DNA from: Streptomyces coeruleorubidus
GTDB taxonomy: Bacteria; Actinomycetota; Actinomycetes; Streptomycetales; Streptomycetaceae
DNA: 64,000 bases
Reading direction: 5' to 3'
Assembly (NCBI RefSeq): GCF_008705135.1
Contig: NZ_CP023694.1
Span: forward strand, 4,011,001 to 4,075,000
The position numbers were made by a program, and so were the translations under genes. This document shows, piece by piece, positions 16,317 through 24,805 of the stretch (positions are counted from its first letter, which is position 1; every line of letters begins with the position of its first letter). The notes under the pieces were generated by a model. That model was not told the origin of the DNA. It saw only the letters and a list, made by a program, of their open reading frames with translations, and did not search any database.

Positions 16317-19300
16317 TCAGTTATTATCTGATCGCGTCCAGCGCGAAGAATCGAAGATCTGTTTAGCTGCAGCCATATCGCAAGACTCCTGAAACCTCTT
16401 GAGGTCGAGATAGCTGACGTCGAATTCTGACCCTGCCAGCCTCCGATAAACTTCTTCTGTTAGATCCGTTCGGTTCAGTCCAACAAAGGTGATCAGCCAT
16501 GATAGAACCGTCAAGTGCCGATTTAGCTCTTCCGATTCGCTAAACCGCTCCTTTGTGGCATCGACAGCCCAAGCCCATGGATGAGTGTTTAGCAGGTAGT
16601 GCTCGACGCCTACCCTTACTCCGATGTAACGGTCGGAGAATCCTGTCGACTCAATTTCCCCGATGGGCAGCCTCATGACGTGCCGCAGGCGGCCTTCCCT
16701 CTCACCCTCAAACGACCGCATCGATAGATGCTCGACCAGATCAAGTGCTTCTCTGGAGTTCAGGCTTGATGTCCACCTAGGCGTACCTTCTCGTCGACGC
16801 CAGGTGACGTTGCAAGATCGCCGATCCATACGGCCGGAGAGAACCGCAATCTCCCACTCTGCCGCGAGATGCTCTTCCAAGATCCCGAAACCACCAAGGC
16901 GGCTGCACAGGAGCGTCCAGTCTGCTGGAATAGGGTCCTCTGCATTTCCCAGAAACTCCAGCAGCGACTGCAAGGAAACGTCGGCTGGGACTTCCCGCAG
17001 TAGCGCCTCCACATGGTCAGCGAAGTTGCTGATACGCATATGGATCTCGGGTAGCCTTCGAATCTCTTCGATGGAAGCTTTCCGGCGCACACCACCTTCT
17101 TCCACTACGGCCAGAGGTACTCTTTGAAGCGCCGCCTGGAGGAGACGAAACGAACTAGGGACCATATTGTGCGACGTCAATGAGGAAGTTAGGAACTGAG
17201 CTTCACTGCAAGCCCATGTCAGCGAATAGCCGTTTTCGCTTTGCAGTAGATCGCTTTGATCTCGGATGTGATCGCAGTATGCTTCGTATATTTTTCCGAT
17301 CAGGGCCGTCTTCTCAGGAGTATCATCCAGAGATGACCTAGCTACATTTGTACGAGGGGAACCCTGGCCGCTCACATTAACGAGGCCGATAATTCCGTTA
17401 CGATCCTTGTATCCTGGTGCTGTGCTTTCGACTCGCACACCTTCCACACACACGCCTGGAGCGAACTGATCACGCTGGTGGCCTTCTCGGCCGCCGATGT
17501 ACTGTTCTCGAAGAGTAAATCTCCGCGATGCCGGCGCATACCGACTATGCTTCAGAAATTCCCATTGCCTGAAGAATTCGTTCCAGCGAAGCGCATACGC
17601 AATTGTTGCATTCTCTTTCTCGACCACTTCAACTCGAACCTTGTTCGAAGTGAGATGCTCGCGAGAGCTTAGTGACGACTTGACAAGAAAGTCCTCTAGA
17701 GCTTCCTTGAGGTGGTCATAGCCCACCCGCTGCTCTTCTGAACCGTCAATTGTGCATGTTACGGTGCAGCCTGGCACCACGATCCAGCGGCGCGCAGTCA
17801 TAAGGATGTCATCAATTTCGGCGCTGGGGCGCACCGTCAGGCGGACGATTGTGCCATGAGGTCTGATTTTGACATCGACTTCCTCCTTCGGAAGGACCCT
17901 CACCAGGTATTTTCCATGAACGGAGCGCAATTCGAGTTGACGGGCCTCTTCTTCCTCCGGGTGTGAGGTGATGACTTCAACCTGATCGGCAATCATGAAG
18001 GCAGACATCACCCCGATGCCGAATCGGCTGATGGGGCTGAAGTTTGGGTACTTTTTCCTGAAATCCGCCTCTTGGTATCGACTTGATCCAGCCTTGAGGA
18101 GATTATTCTCGATAATCTCCTGCGTCATGCCGCAGCCATTGTCTCTGACCTCAAGGGTACGAGCTTTACTATCCCAAGAAATCCAGACCTTTCCGTCGCT
18201 TCCATCAGATAGCCTCTCCAGCTCATCCTGAAGCCGCACAGCATCAATCGAGTTTTGCAGAAGCTCTCGCAGCACGACATTACTGTCGTTGTAGAGGGTG
18301 TGCCCTGTGAGGAGGTCGAGAATTTTCTCGCGATCGATATTGAAGTCGAACTGTCGAGGAAGAAAACCTTCTACGTGGATATTGCGTGTGTCAACGTATC
18401 TCCACGGAAAAGTGAATGTGGATGCGAACAAACGATTGGAACGGGCCTCCCACTCGTGGCTCATGCGGAGTTGCTGCTCTGCGTATTGCAGGTAAGCGAT
18501 CAATCCGAAGTAGGCGTTTCCATCCGTAAAAAGCGCATGAACTTCAATACCCTCTGGAGTCAACGAAGGGTCGAGCTCTCCTTCATCATTGATGGCCAAT
18601 TTTGCTCGTACTGATGTTACCGCTTGCTGCTTAGCCCATTCCAATTGACTAGTGGGGTCACTCGGGTTCAGGATCCGGAAAGTGATCGACGGAGTTCTAT
18701 CGCTGGTGACGTGCAGGATATCCACCGTCCGCAGCAAAATGGCAGCGTATTGAACGTTCGCAGTCTGCGTTTTTCGTGTTCCGTATGGCTTAGAAACACT
18801 GTACTTCGTTTCATTGTCAAGATCATCTAGATGATGGCTTTCGCAGACCAACGCCAGATCCTTACGGAAGACGTAAGGAAGGCACTCGAGCACCTTCGAC
18901 ACTTCCGTCTGCGCCGCGCCAGAGGCCCCGTACTCTGTAGTTGCGTTACCTACGATCCAGTTTCGCACGCGCGTCGCATGGAAGTAGCGCACAAATTCCT
19001 GATAAAGGAACCTCTCGACGTCGCCCCCTTGGGACTGCAGTTCACCGATGCGCGCTTTGTAATCGCGCCCGTTATTGTCATCGGTTAGCAGCACGTCTTC
19101 TTTGAATCTTGCGAAGGATGACTGGTCTCGCTGCTGATACTCGTCTTTCGTGACGAGCATGCCTAGATCGTGGAAATAGATTGCCAGGACCGTGAGAAGC
19201 CAATCGGTCGGCGTTAGCTGTGTTTTAGTTTCCTCTGGGATGATCCACTCAAGTGATTCAAGCATCGCATCAATGTGGCTAATGTCATGCTTTGTGTATT

Positions 19301-19445
19301 CTTCGAAGATGCCGCCATTTCCGATAGCGCCCAGAAGTTCTTCCACGCTATTTCGAATACCGAGAAGATTCACCCCTTGAAACGGTTGAAGAGTGCATGC
19401 TTCCTGAGCCATTTTCTCTGCATGAGATGGAAGTACGTCCGCCAC
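16317..19445 (-). CDS. HD-domain plus HSP90-like GHKL ATPase protein; candidate defence protein
   Basis: A 1042-residue cytoplasmic protein. Residues about 40-250 form an HD phosphohydrolase-like domain: H53-D54 and H57 (YTKHDISHID), H92-D93 (YFHDLG), H204-H205 (ESHHLDD) and D242 (TVDILHVTSD). Residues about 360-560 form an HSP90-type GHKL ATPase: N-box E394-LLQ-N398-SID, G1 box D435-NGCGM, G2 box FGIGV (475-479). A long C-terminal region of about 450 residues shows no motif I know. The GTG at 19445 follows CAGGGGGAC. GC is far below the host (roughly low 50s percent by eye) with many AT-ending codons, indicating transfer. HD plus HSP90-like ATPase fusions occur in bacterial conflict islands; nucleotide hydrolysis gated by the ATPase is plausible but inferred. 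Confidence 0.82.
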   Translation of the reverse strand: MADVLPSHAEKMAQEACTLQPFQGVNLLGIRNSVEELLGAIGNGGIFEEYTKHDISHIDAMLESLEWIIPEETKTQLTPTDWLLTVLAIYFHDLGMLVTKDEYQQRDQSSFARFKEDVLLTDDNNGRDYKARIGELQSQGGDVERFLYQEFVRYFHATRVRNWIVGNATTEYGASGAAQTEVSKVLECLPYVFRKDLALVCESHHLDDLDNETKYSVSKPYGTRKTQTANVQYAAILLRTVDILHVTSDRTPSITFRILNPSDPTSQLEWAKQQAVTSVRAKLAINDEGELDPSLTPEGIEVHALFTDGNAYFGLIAYLQYAEQQLRMSHEWEARSNRLFASTFTFPWRYVDTRNIHVEGFLPRQFDFNIDREKILDLLTGHTLYNDSNVVLRELLQNSIDAVRLQDELERLSDGSDGKVWISWDSKARTLEVRDNGCGMTQEIIENNLLKAGSSRYQEADFRKKYPNFSPISRFGIGVMSAFMIADQVEVITSHPEEEEARQLELRSVHGKYLVRVLPKEEVDVKIRPHGTIVRLTVRPSAEIDDILMTARRWIVVPGCTVTCTIDGSEEQRVGYDHLKEALEDFLVKSSLSSREHLTSNKVRVEVVEKENATIAYALRWNEFFRQWEFLKHSRYAPASRRFTLREQYIGGREGHQRDQFAPGVCVEGVRVESTAPGYKDRNGIIGLVNVSGQGSPRTNVARSSLDDTPEKTALIGKIYEAYCDHIRDQSDLLQSENGYSLTWACSEAQFLTSSLTSHNMVPSSFRLLQAALQRVPLAVVEEGGVRRKASIEEIRRLPEIHMRISNFADHVEALLREVPADVSLQSLLEFLGNAEDPIPADWTLLCSRLGGFGILEEHLAAEWEIAVLSGRMDRRSCNVTWRRREGTPRWTSSLNSREALDLVEHLSMRSFEGEREGRLRHVMRLPIGEIESTGFSDRYIGVRVGVEHYLLNTHPWAWAVDATKERFSESEELNRHLTVLSWLITFVGLNRTDLTEEVYRRLAGSEFDVSYLDLKRFQESCDMAAAKQIFDSSRWTRSDNN

Positions 19446-19688
19446 TGAGTCCCCCTGGATCTGTCAACGCCTCCGTGCCTGCTCAAGTCAACGCTAGCCA
19501 GTCCGTTTGCTGTATGTCAGGTGAACAGTCGATTCGGCACTACGCACATCGCGGCGGAGCTCTACGGGCAAGCTGGCGGCAGGTTGCCGGATGGACGTGG
19601 ATTGCCTCGGCCGAAACGCACTCCTGAGGCGTACGCCGGCTCTCATGCGGCGGATAGGTCGACCTCATCCGTCCTTAGACAGGCGCTC

Positions 19689-19715
19689 ATCACTGCATGA
19701 AACCGAGTTGATCGA
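19689..19715. other. attR-like site of the island
   Basis: It comprises the core TGATCGA (19709-19715) with the island arm ATCACTGCATGA (19689-19700) on its left and the 5' part of the host eamA gene on its right. See the attL entry for the symmetry. Between the HD/HSP90-like gene start (19445) and this site lie 243 bp without a supportable gene. Confidence 0.7.
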
Positions 19716-20441
19716 CGACTCGCGCAGGGCGGCGATGGGCGCGAGCTCGGCCCTGGTCTGGGCCCACAGGACGAGGGCGTAGGCGGTGACGGAGAGGGCG
19801 GCCCCGATGAGCCCGATCCCGGCGAACGGCCGGAGAACGCCGAGAGTCCGCCTCCTCCAGCGGCTCACGGCGTAGGCGGGGATCACGACTCCCTGGACCG
19901 CCATCAGCCAGGCGATGTACCCGAGGGAGGAACCGGAGGCGCGCACGCCGAGGCCGTCGACGACGGTGTACACCGCGATCGTCAGGCCGGTCGCCAGGGC
20001 CGCTCCGATCGCCGCCCAGTCGGGCCGGCGCCCGCGCAGTCCCCACACGGCGACGCCGGTCAGCCCCGCGCACGACAGGGCGATACCGGCGGCGGCCCAC
20101 CCGTCGGGCACCTCGTGCGCGAAGACGGCGGCGAGCACGGTCACGACGAGCGGCGCGGTGCCGCGCGCGATGGGATAGGCCTGCCCGAAGTCGCCCAGCC
20201 GGAAGGACTTCATCAGCAGCGCGTAATAGGCGATGTGTATGGCGGCGGAGCCGAGCAGATACGGCCATGCCCGGGCAGCCGGAAACGCCACGAAGGGCGC
20301 CAGGGCCAGCCCGATGACCACCCCGCCGCCCGAGATCAGCGCGAACCCGGCCAGCTTGTCGGTGATCTTGTGGGCGATGGCGTTCCAGCTTGCGTGCGTG
20401 ACGGCGGCGAGCAGGACGGCGGCGGTGACCAGGGGCGTCAC
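19709..20441 (-). pseudogene. 5' part of EamA/DMT transporter gene, split by the island
   Basis: From GTG 20441 the minus strand encodes nine hydrophobic segments of an EamA-type transporter (VTHASWNAIAHK...; YYALLMKSFRLGDFGQAYPIARG...; AYALVLWAQTRAELAPIAALRESSI) up to the core TCGATCA. Past the core the frame continues into island DNA for 15 foreign residues and stops near 19665, losing the final helix. The missing last 39 residues are at 10634-10753. The start overlaps the ybaK stop (GTGA), so the two formed an operon. The product may be made but lacks its last membrane helix; the substrate was never known. Confidence 0.85.
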
Positions 20442-20952
20442 GCGGAGAGCTCACGCACGTCCACGAAGGTGCCGCCGGCGTGGCCGACGAGGTCGCGGGG
20501 CGCCATGGGGAAGACGGTGTACGGCGTCCCGGCGGCGGCCCAGACGAGGTCGTGCCCGAGCAGGGACCGGTCGGCGAGCACGCGCGTCTTCGTCCTGTGC
20601 CCGAAGGGCGGCACCCCGCCGATGGCGTACCCGGTGGTCTCCCGCACGACATCGGCCTTGGCGCGTGTGACCTTCTCCGCCCGAGCTCCTTCCGCACGAG
20701 CTCGAGGTCGACCCGGGAGGCCCCGTCCATGAGCACCAGCACCGGCACACCGTCCGCCGCGAAGATCAGCGACTTGCAGATCTGGCTCAGCTCGCACCCG
20801 AGCGCGGCGGCGGCCTCGGCGGCGGTGCGGGTGGCTTCGGGGTACCGGCGGACCTGGGGTACGAGGTCCTCGATCCCCAGCTCCCGCAGGGCCTCGGCGA
20901 AACGGGGGTGTACTCCGGAGTTCTCGGCGCCCGTGGCGGCTGTCGTCGTCAT
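20438..20952 (-). pseudogene. ybaK: YbaK/EbsC-type aminoacyl-tRNA deacylase, frameshifted
   Basis: The first frame (ATG 20952) gives a YbaK-like N terminus with SQICKSLIFAADGVPVLVLM up to ELVRKELG. The family sequence then continues in another frame with AEKVTRAKADVVRETTGYAI, GGVPPFGH and FPMAPRDLVGHAGGTFVDV, ending at 20438. One base is missing near 20681-20683 in a short run of three C/G; restoring it gives a normal YbaK/ProX-like protein of about 170 residues, which would hydrolyse mischarged tRNA. It could be a true mutation or a sequence error. It overlaps the downstream split transporter gene by 4 bp. Confidence 0.75.
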
Positions 20953-20995
20953 GCGGGCACGCTAGCGGTGCGTGTACGAGACACGCGAGGCGGTT

Positions 20996-21181
20996 TCAGC
21001 CGGTGGCGTCCTCCGGCCGGACGTCCGCGAACTCCCACCACGCGAGCGGCAGCCAGTCCCCGTCGACGAAACCGTCGACGGACCCTCCGGTGCCCCGGAT
21101 CGTCACGCGCGTCCCCTCCGGATAGACGACGCCCGACAGGCCGGGAACCGCTACGAGCAATGTGCCGATACGTCCTGACAA
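20996..21181 (-). CDS. Small conserved-looking protein, possible beta-barrel fold
   Basis: A 61-residue protein beginning LSGRIGTLLVAVPGLSGVVY from a TTG at 21181, with AAAGGAAG seven bases upstream. It has alternating short hydrophobic strands (TRVTIRG, DWLPLAWWEFADV) and conserved-looking Gly/Trp, suggesting a small all-beta domain. An ATG at 21211 is in frame but lacks a ribosome-binding site. It is divergent from the formaldehyde dehydrogenase gene and lies upstream of ybaK in the same direction (43 bp away). I do not recognise the family. Confidence 0.6.
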   Translation of the reverse strand: MSGRIGTLLVAVPGLSGVVYPEGTRVTIRGTGGSVDGFVDGDWLPLAWWEFADVRPEDATG

Positions 21182-21271
21182 GGCTCTACTTCCTTTCCTC
21201 TGTGGATGCAAATCGTCTCATCATGTACCAGCCTGGTATATGACTCACGACACAGTTGGAGGTGCGTGACG

Positions 21272-22414
21272 ATGAGGGCTGTCGTGTACAAAGGCCCCTT
21301 CGAGGTAGCGATAGAGCAAGTGGAGGACCCACGGATCCAGCACCCGAACGACGTGATCGTCCGTGTCACCTCGACCGCCATCTGCGGCTCGGACCTGCAC
21401 ATGTACGAGGGCCGTACCGCCGCGGAACCGGGGATCGTGTTCGGTCACGAGAACCTCGGGGTCGTCGAGGAGGCAGGAGAGGGGGTCACCTCGCTCAGCC
21501 GCGGCGACCGGGTGGTCATGCCCTTCAATGTGGCATGCGGCTTCTGCAAGAACTGTACGGCCGGTTTCACGGGCTTCTGCCTGACCGTGAACCCGGGCTT
21601 CGCCGGCGGCGCCTACGGCTATGTCGCGATGGGGCCCTATGTGGGAGGCCAGGCGGAGTACGTGCGCGTGCCCTACGCCGACTTCAACTGCCTCAAGCTC
21701 CCCGAGGGCACCGAGAAGGAGACCGACTTCGTCCTGCTCGCCGACATCTTCCCGACCGGCTACCACGGCAACGAACTGGCCGACGTGCGTCCCGGTGAGA
21801 CCGTCGCCGTCTACGGCGGCGGTCCGGTCGGGCTCATGGCCGCCTACTCCGCGATGCTGCGCGGCGCGAGCAAGGTGTTCGTGGTCGACCGGGTGGCGGA
21901 GCGGCTGCAGAAGGCGGAGGAGATCGGAGCCGTGCCGATCGACTTCACCCAGGGCAACCCGGCGGAGCAGATCAAGGAGCAGACCGAAGGAGGCCGGGGC
22001 ACGGACAAGGGGATCGACGCCGTCGGTTACCAGGCCCAGGCGCAGAACGAGGACCGCGAGGAACCGGCGACCGTACTGAACTCGCTCGTCGAGACGGTCC
22101 GGCCGACGGGCGCGCTGGGCGTGCCCGGCCTGTACGTCCCGCGCGATCCCGGCGGACCGGACGAGCAGGCGAAGCAGGGCATGCTGATGGTCTCCATCGG
22201 GCGCCTCTTCGAGAAGGGGCTCCGCATGGGCACCGGTCAGTGCAACGTCAAGCGGTACAACCGCCACCTGCGCGACATGATCATCGAGGACCGTGCGACG
22301 CCGAGCTTCGTCGTCTCGCACGAGCTTCCTCTCGACCAGGCGCCTACGGCGTACGAGAAGTTCGACAAGCGTGTCGAGGGCTACACCAAGGTCGTCCTCC
22401 ACCCGCACGCATGA
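21272..22414 (+). CDS. Zinc alcohol dehydrogenase, glutathione-independent formaldehyde dehydrogenase type
   Basis: A 380-residue medium-chain dehydrogenase. Catalytic zinc ligands are visible as Cys38 (AICGSDLH) and His59-Glu60 (FGHEN); the structural zinc lobe has Cys89, Cys92, Cys95 and Cys103 (ACGFCKNCTAGFTGFC). The NAD fold has YGGGPVGLM. The GVPGLYVPRDPGGPDE segment and insertion pattern match the FdhA/glutathione-independent formaldehyde dehydrogenase group rather than plain ADH. GGAGG eight bases upstream sets ATG 21272. It probably oxidises formaldehyde or related aldehydes with NAD. Confidence 0.87.
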   Translation: MRAVVYKGPFEVAIEQVEDPRIQHPNDVIVRVTSTAICGSDLHMYEGRTAAEPGIVFGHENLGVVEEAGEGVTSLSRGDRVVMPFNVACGFCKNCTAGFTGFCLTVNPGFAGGAYGYVAMGPYVGGQAEYVRVPYADFNCLKLPEGTEKETDFVLLADIFPTGYHGNELADVRPGETVAVYGGGPVGLMAAYSAMLRGASKVFVVDRVAERLQKAEEIGAVPIDFTQGNPAEQIKEQTEGGRGTDKGIDAVGYQAQAQNEDREEPATVLNSLVETVRPTGALGVPGLYVPRDPGGPDEQAKQGMLMVSIGRLFEKGLRMGTGQCNVKRYNRHLRDMIIEDRATPSFVVSHELPLDQAPTAYEKFDKRVEGYTKVVLHPHA

Positions 22415-22433
22415 GAGAGCACGTATGACAAGA

Positions 22434-22473
22434 GCCGGTGAGGGCTCCCCGTCCCCACGGGGCCCTCACCGGC
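22434..22473. terminator. Bidirectional terminator hairpin
   Basis: GCCGGTGAGGGC (22434-22445) pairs perfectly with GCCCTCACCGGC (22462-22473) between two convergent genes. Confidence 0.75.
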
Positions 22474-22491
22474 CGGTCTGTCAGGATGCGG

Positions 22492-24702
22492 TCAGGCGCG
22501 CACCAGCTCCTTGTCCTGATCCCCGGACGCCGAGCGCAGCCCCTCGCCCTCCACGTCCACGTTGGGCAGGGCCCGGTCCAGCCACTTGGGCAGCCACCAG
22601 GCCTTGCGGCCGAGGAGGGCCAGGACGGCCGGGACGATGGCCATGCGGACGACGAACGCGTCGAAGAAGACCGCGATCGCGAGGCCGAAGCCGATCATCT
22701 TGACCATGGACTCGGACGAGCCGATGAAGCCGGCGAAGACCGCCATCATGATGACCGCCGCGGCCGTCACCACCCGGGCGCCGTGCCGGAAGCCCGTCAC
22801 GACCGCCTGGCCGGCCTTCTCGCCGTGGACGTAGGCCTCCCGCATCCGGGTCACCAGGAAGACCTCGTAGTCCATCGCCAGGCCGAAGACCACGCCCACC
22901 ATGAAGATCGGCATCATCGACATGACCGGCCCGGTCTGCTCGACGCCCATCAGGCCCGCCAGCCAGCCCCACTGGAAGACCGCGACCACGGCGCCGAGGG
23001 CCGCCATCACCGACAGGAGGAAGCCGAGGGCCGCCTTCAGGGGGACCAGGATCGAGCGGAACACCACGATCAGGAGGAGGAAGGCCAGGCCGACCACCAG
23101 GACCAGGTAGGGGATCAGGGCGTCGTTCAGCTTCTCGGAGACGTCGATGTTCATCGCCGTCTGCCCCGTGACCAGCACGTTCGCGTCGGAGTCGGCCTTG
23201 ATCCCGGCGCCCTTTCCGCGGATGGAGTGGACCAGGTCCTCGGTCGCGACCGACGACGGCTTGGAGTCCGGGATGACGGTGATCGTCGCCGTGTCACCGG
23301 CCTTGTTGGGCGCCGGCGGCGTCACCGTGACGACGTCCTCGAGGCCCTTGATCTCAGCGCCGACCTGCGTGAAGGCCGCCTTCGGGTCGTCGCTGTCCTT
23401 CGCGTCGACCACGACCATCAGCGGGCCGTTGAAGCCCGGCCCGAAGCCCTCGGAGAGGAGGTCGTAGGCGCGGCGCTGTGTGGTGGACGTGGGCTGGGAG
23501 CCGTCGTCCGGCAGGCCCAGTTCCAGACTCCCCGCCGGGACGGCCGCCGCGCCGAGGCCGACGACGCCGAGCAGCAGGACCGCGACCGGGCGGCGGACGA
23601 CGAAGCTCGCCCAGCGCGTGCCCAGGTTCGGCTTCACCGGCTTGTCCTGCTCCTCCTGCTTCTTGGCCCGGCCGAGCAGCTTGCCCTTCTCCCCCGCCGG
23701 CTTCACCTTCCGGCCCGCGTACCCGAGCAGCGCCGGGACCATGGTCAGTGCGATCAGCACCGCGATGGCCACCGTGCCCGCCGCCGCGACGCCCATCTTC
23801 GTCAGCATCGGGATGTTGACGACGGACAGGCCCACCAGGGCGATCACGACCGTGAGGCCCGCGAAGACCACCGCGGAGCCCGCCGTGCCGACGGCCCGGC
23901 CGGCCGCCTCCTCGCGGTCGCGGCCCTCGGCGAGTTCGGCCCGGTAGCGGGAGACGATGAACAGCGCGTAGTCGATGCCGACCGCGAGGCCGATCATCAT
24001 CGCGAGGGTGGAGGTCGTCGAGCCGAGGTCCAGCGCGCTGGCCAGCGCCGTGATCGAGGAGACGCCGATGCCCACGCCGATGAGCGCCGTCAGCAGCGGC
24101 AGACCGGCCGCGATCAGCGAGCCGAAGGTGATGACGAGGACGACCGCGGCGACCGCGATGCCGATGATCTCGGTGGTGCCGGTGTGCGGGACGGTCTGGA
24201 GCGCGTCACCGCCGATCTCGACGGTCAGCCCGGCCTTCCGCGCGTCCTGCGCGGAGTCCTCCAGGGCGTCGCGCGAGGAGTCCTCCAGCTCCATGCCGGA
24301 AACCTTGTACGAGACCTGCGCGTACGCGACCGTGCCGTCCTTGCTGACGGCCTTCGCCTGGTACGGGTCGGTGACGCGGACGACCTCGGAGCCGTCGGCG
24401 AGTTCCTTGACGGTCTCCTGGACGGTCGCCTTGTTGCCGGGGTCGGTCATCTTCTCGCCGCTCGGCGCCTTGAAGACGACACGGGCGGTGGCTCCGTCGG
24501 CGCTGGTGCCGGGGAAGCGCTGCTCCAGCAGGTCGAAGGCCTTCTGCGCCTCCGTGCCGGGGATGGAGAACGAGCTGTTGCCCGCGGCGGGGGCGCTGGC
24601 CGCGCCGACACCGGCGAGGGTCAGCAGGGCCACCCATATCAGGGCGACGAGGTGCCGCCGCCGGAAGGAGATCCGGCCGAGTTTGTAGAGGAATGTGGCC
24701 AC
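22492..24702 (-). CDS. MMPL/RND-family exporter
   Basis: A 736-residue inner-membrane transporter of the MMPL type, proton-driven exporters of lipids or drugs in actinobacteria. It has an N-terminal helix (VALIWVALLTLAGVGA), an extracytoplasmic domain, a first bundle of helices with VGIDYALFIVSRYR, a cytosolic loop, and a duplicated second half ending with VFGLAMDYEVFLVTRMREAY. The two (V/A)(G/M)xDYxLF/V..R segments are the MMPL hallmarks with the proton-relay Asp. It starts with GTG 24702 and lies 103 bp downstream of a TetR gene in the same direction, which probably represses it. Confidence 0.9.
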   Translation of the reverse strand: MATFLYKLGRISFRRRHLVALIWVALLTLAGVGAASAPAAGNSSFSIPGTEAQKAFDLLEQRFPGTSADGATARVVFKAPSGEKMTDPGNKATVQETVKELADGSEVVRVTDPYQAKAVSKDGTVAYAQVSYKVSGMELEDSSRDALEDSAQDARKAGLTVEIGGDALQTVPHTGTTEIIGIAVAAVVLVITFGSLIAAGLPLLTALIGVGIGVSSITALASALDLGSTTSTLAMMIGLAVGIDYALFIVSRYRAELAEGRDREEAAGRAVGTAGSAVVFAGLTVVIALVGLSVVNIPMLTKMGVAAAGTVAIAVLIALTMVPALLGYAGRKVKPAGEKGKLLGRAKKQEEQDKPVKPNLGTRWASFVVRRPVAVLLLGVVGLGAAAVPAGSLELGLPDDGSQPTSTTQRRAYDLLSEGFGPGFNGPLMVVVDAKDSDDPKAAFTQVGAEIKGLEDVVTVTPPAPNKAGDTATITVIPDSKPSSVATEDLVHSIRGKGAGIKADSDANVLVTGQTAMNIDVSEKLNDALIPYLVLVVGLAFLLLIVVFRSILVPLKAALGFLLSVMAALGAVVAVFQWGWLAGLMGVEQTGPVMSMMPIFMVGVVFGLAMDYEVFLVTRMREAYVHGEKAGQAVVTGFRHGARVVTAAAVIMMAVFAGFIGSSESMVKMIGFGLAIAVFFDAFVVRMAIVPAVLALLGRKAWWLPKWLDRALPNVDVEGEGLRSASGDQDKELVRA

Positions 24703-24805
24703 GAGGGCGTACTCCCGGTCAGGTCGTGGGGTTGGTTCTGGGCAGGGCTGATCAGCCCGACGACGTGAGCGGTGACGTCAGGTGGAGGGCTAGTTCAGGG
24801 AATCG

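Larger units (their letters stand above)
10747..19715. mobile_element. Genomic island inserted in an eamA gene
   Basis: A segment of about 8.96 kb bounded by a 7-bp direct repeat TGATCGA (10747-10753 and 19709-19715). The repeat splits an EamA transporter gene whose halves rejoin in frame across it. The left end carries a truncated large serine integrase gene reading inward. Contents in order: integrase remnant, GntR/UTRA remnant, frameshifted small gene, ATP-binding protein, broken XRE regulator, IS630-like element, phosphotransferase remnant, three-helix membrane protein, HD + HSP90-like ATPase. No replication or transfer genes are seen, so this is a decayed integrative element or prophage relic carrying cargo. 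The right half is visibly poorer in GC than the host. Confidence 0.82.

Noticed and set aside
17478..18830. Several plus-strand ORFs of 65-119 codons opposite the HD/HSP90-like gene
   Set aside because: All are antisense to a continuous 1042-codon gene with domain motifs, and lack ribosome-binding sites.
19690..20952. 420-residue minus-strand frame over ybaK and eamA
   Set aside because: Only the first part is YbaK; after the frameshift the frame is an Arg-rich shadow of the transporter gene.
21245..22408. 387-residue minus-strand frame opposite the formaldehyde dehydrogenase gene
   Set aside because: Antisense of a gene with all zinc ligands; the product shows no family motif and is rich in Val/Arg/Asp/His.
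22438..24768. 776-residue plus-strand frame opposite the MMPL gene
   Set aside because: Antisense of a clear MMPL transporter; the product is charged low-complexity sequence (Asp/Arg/His).
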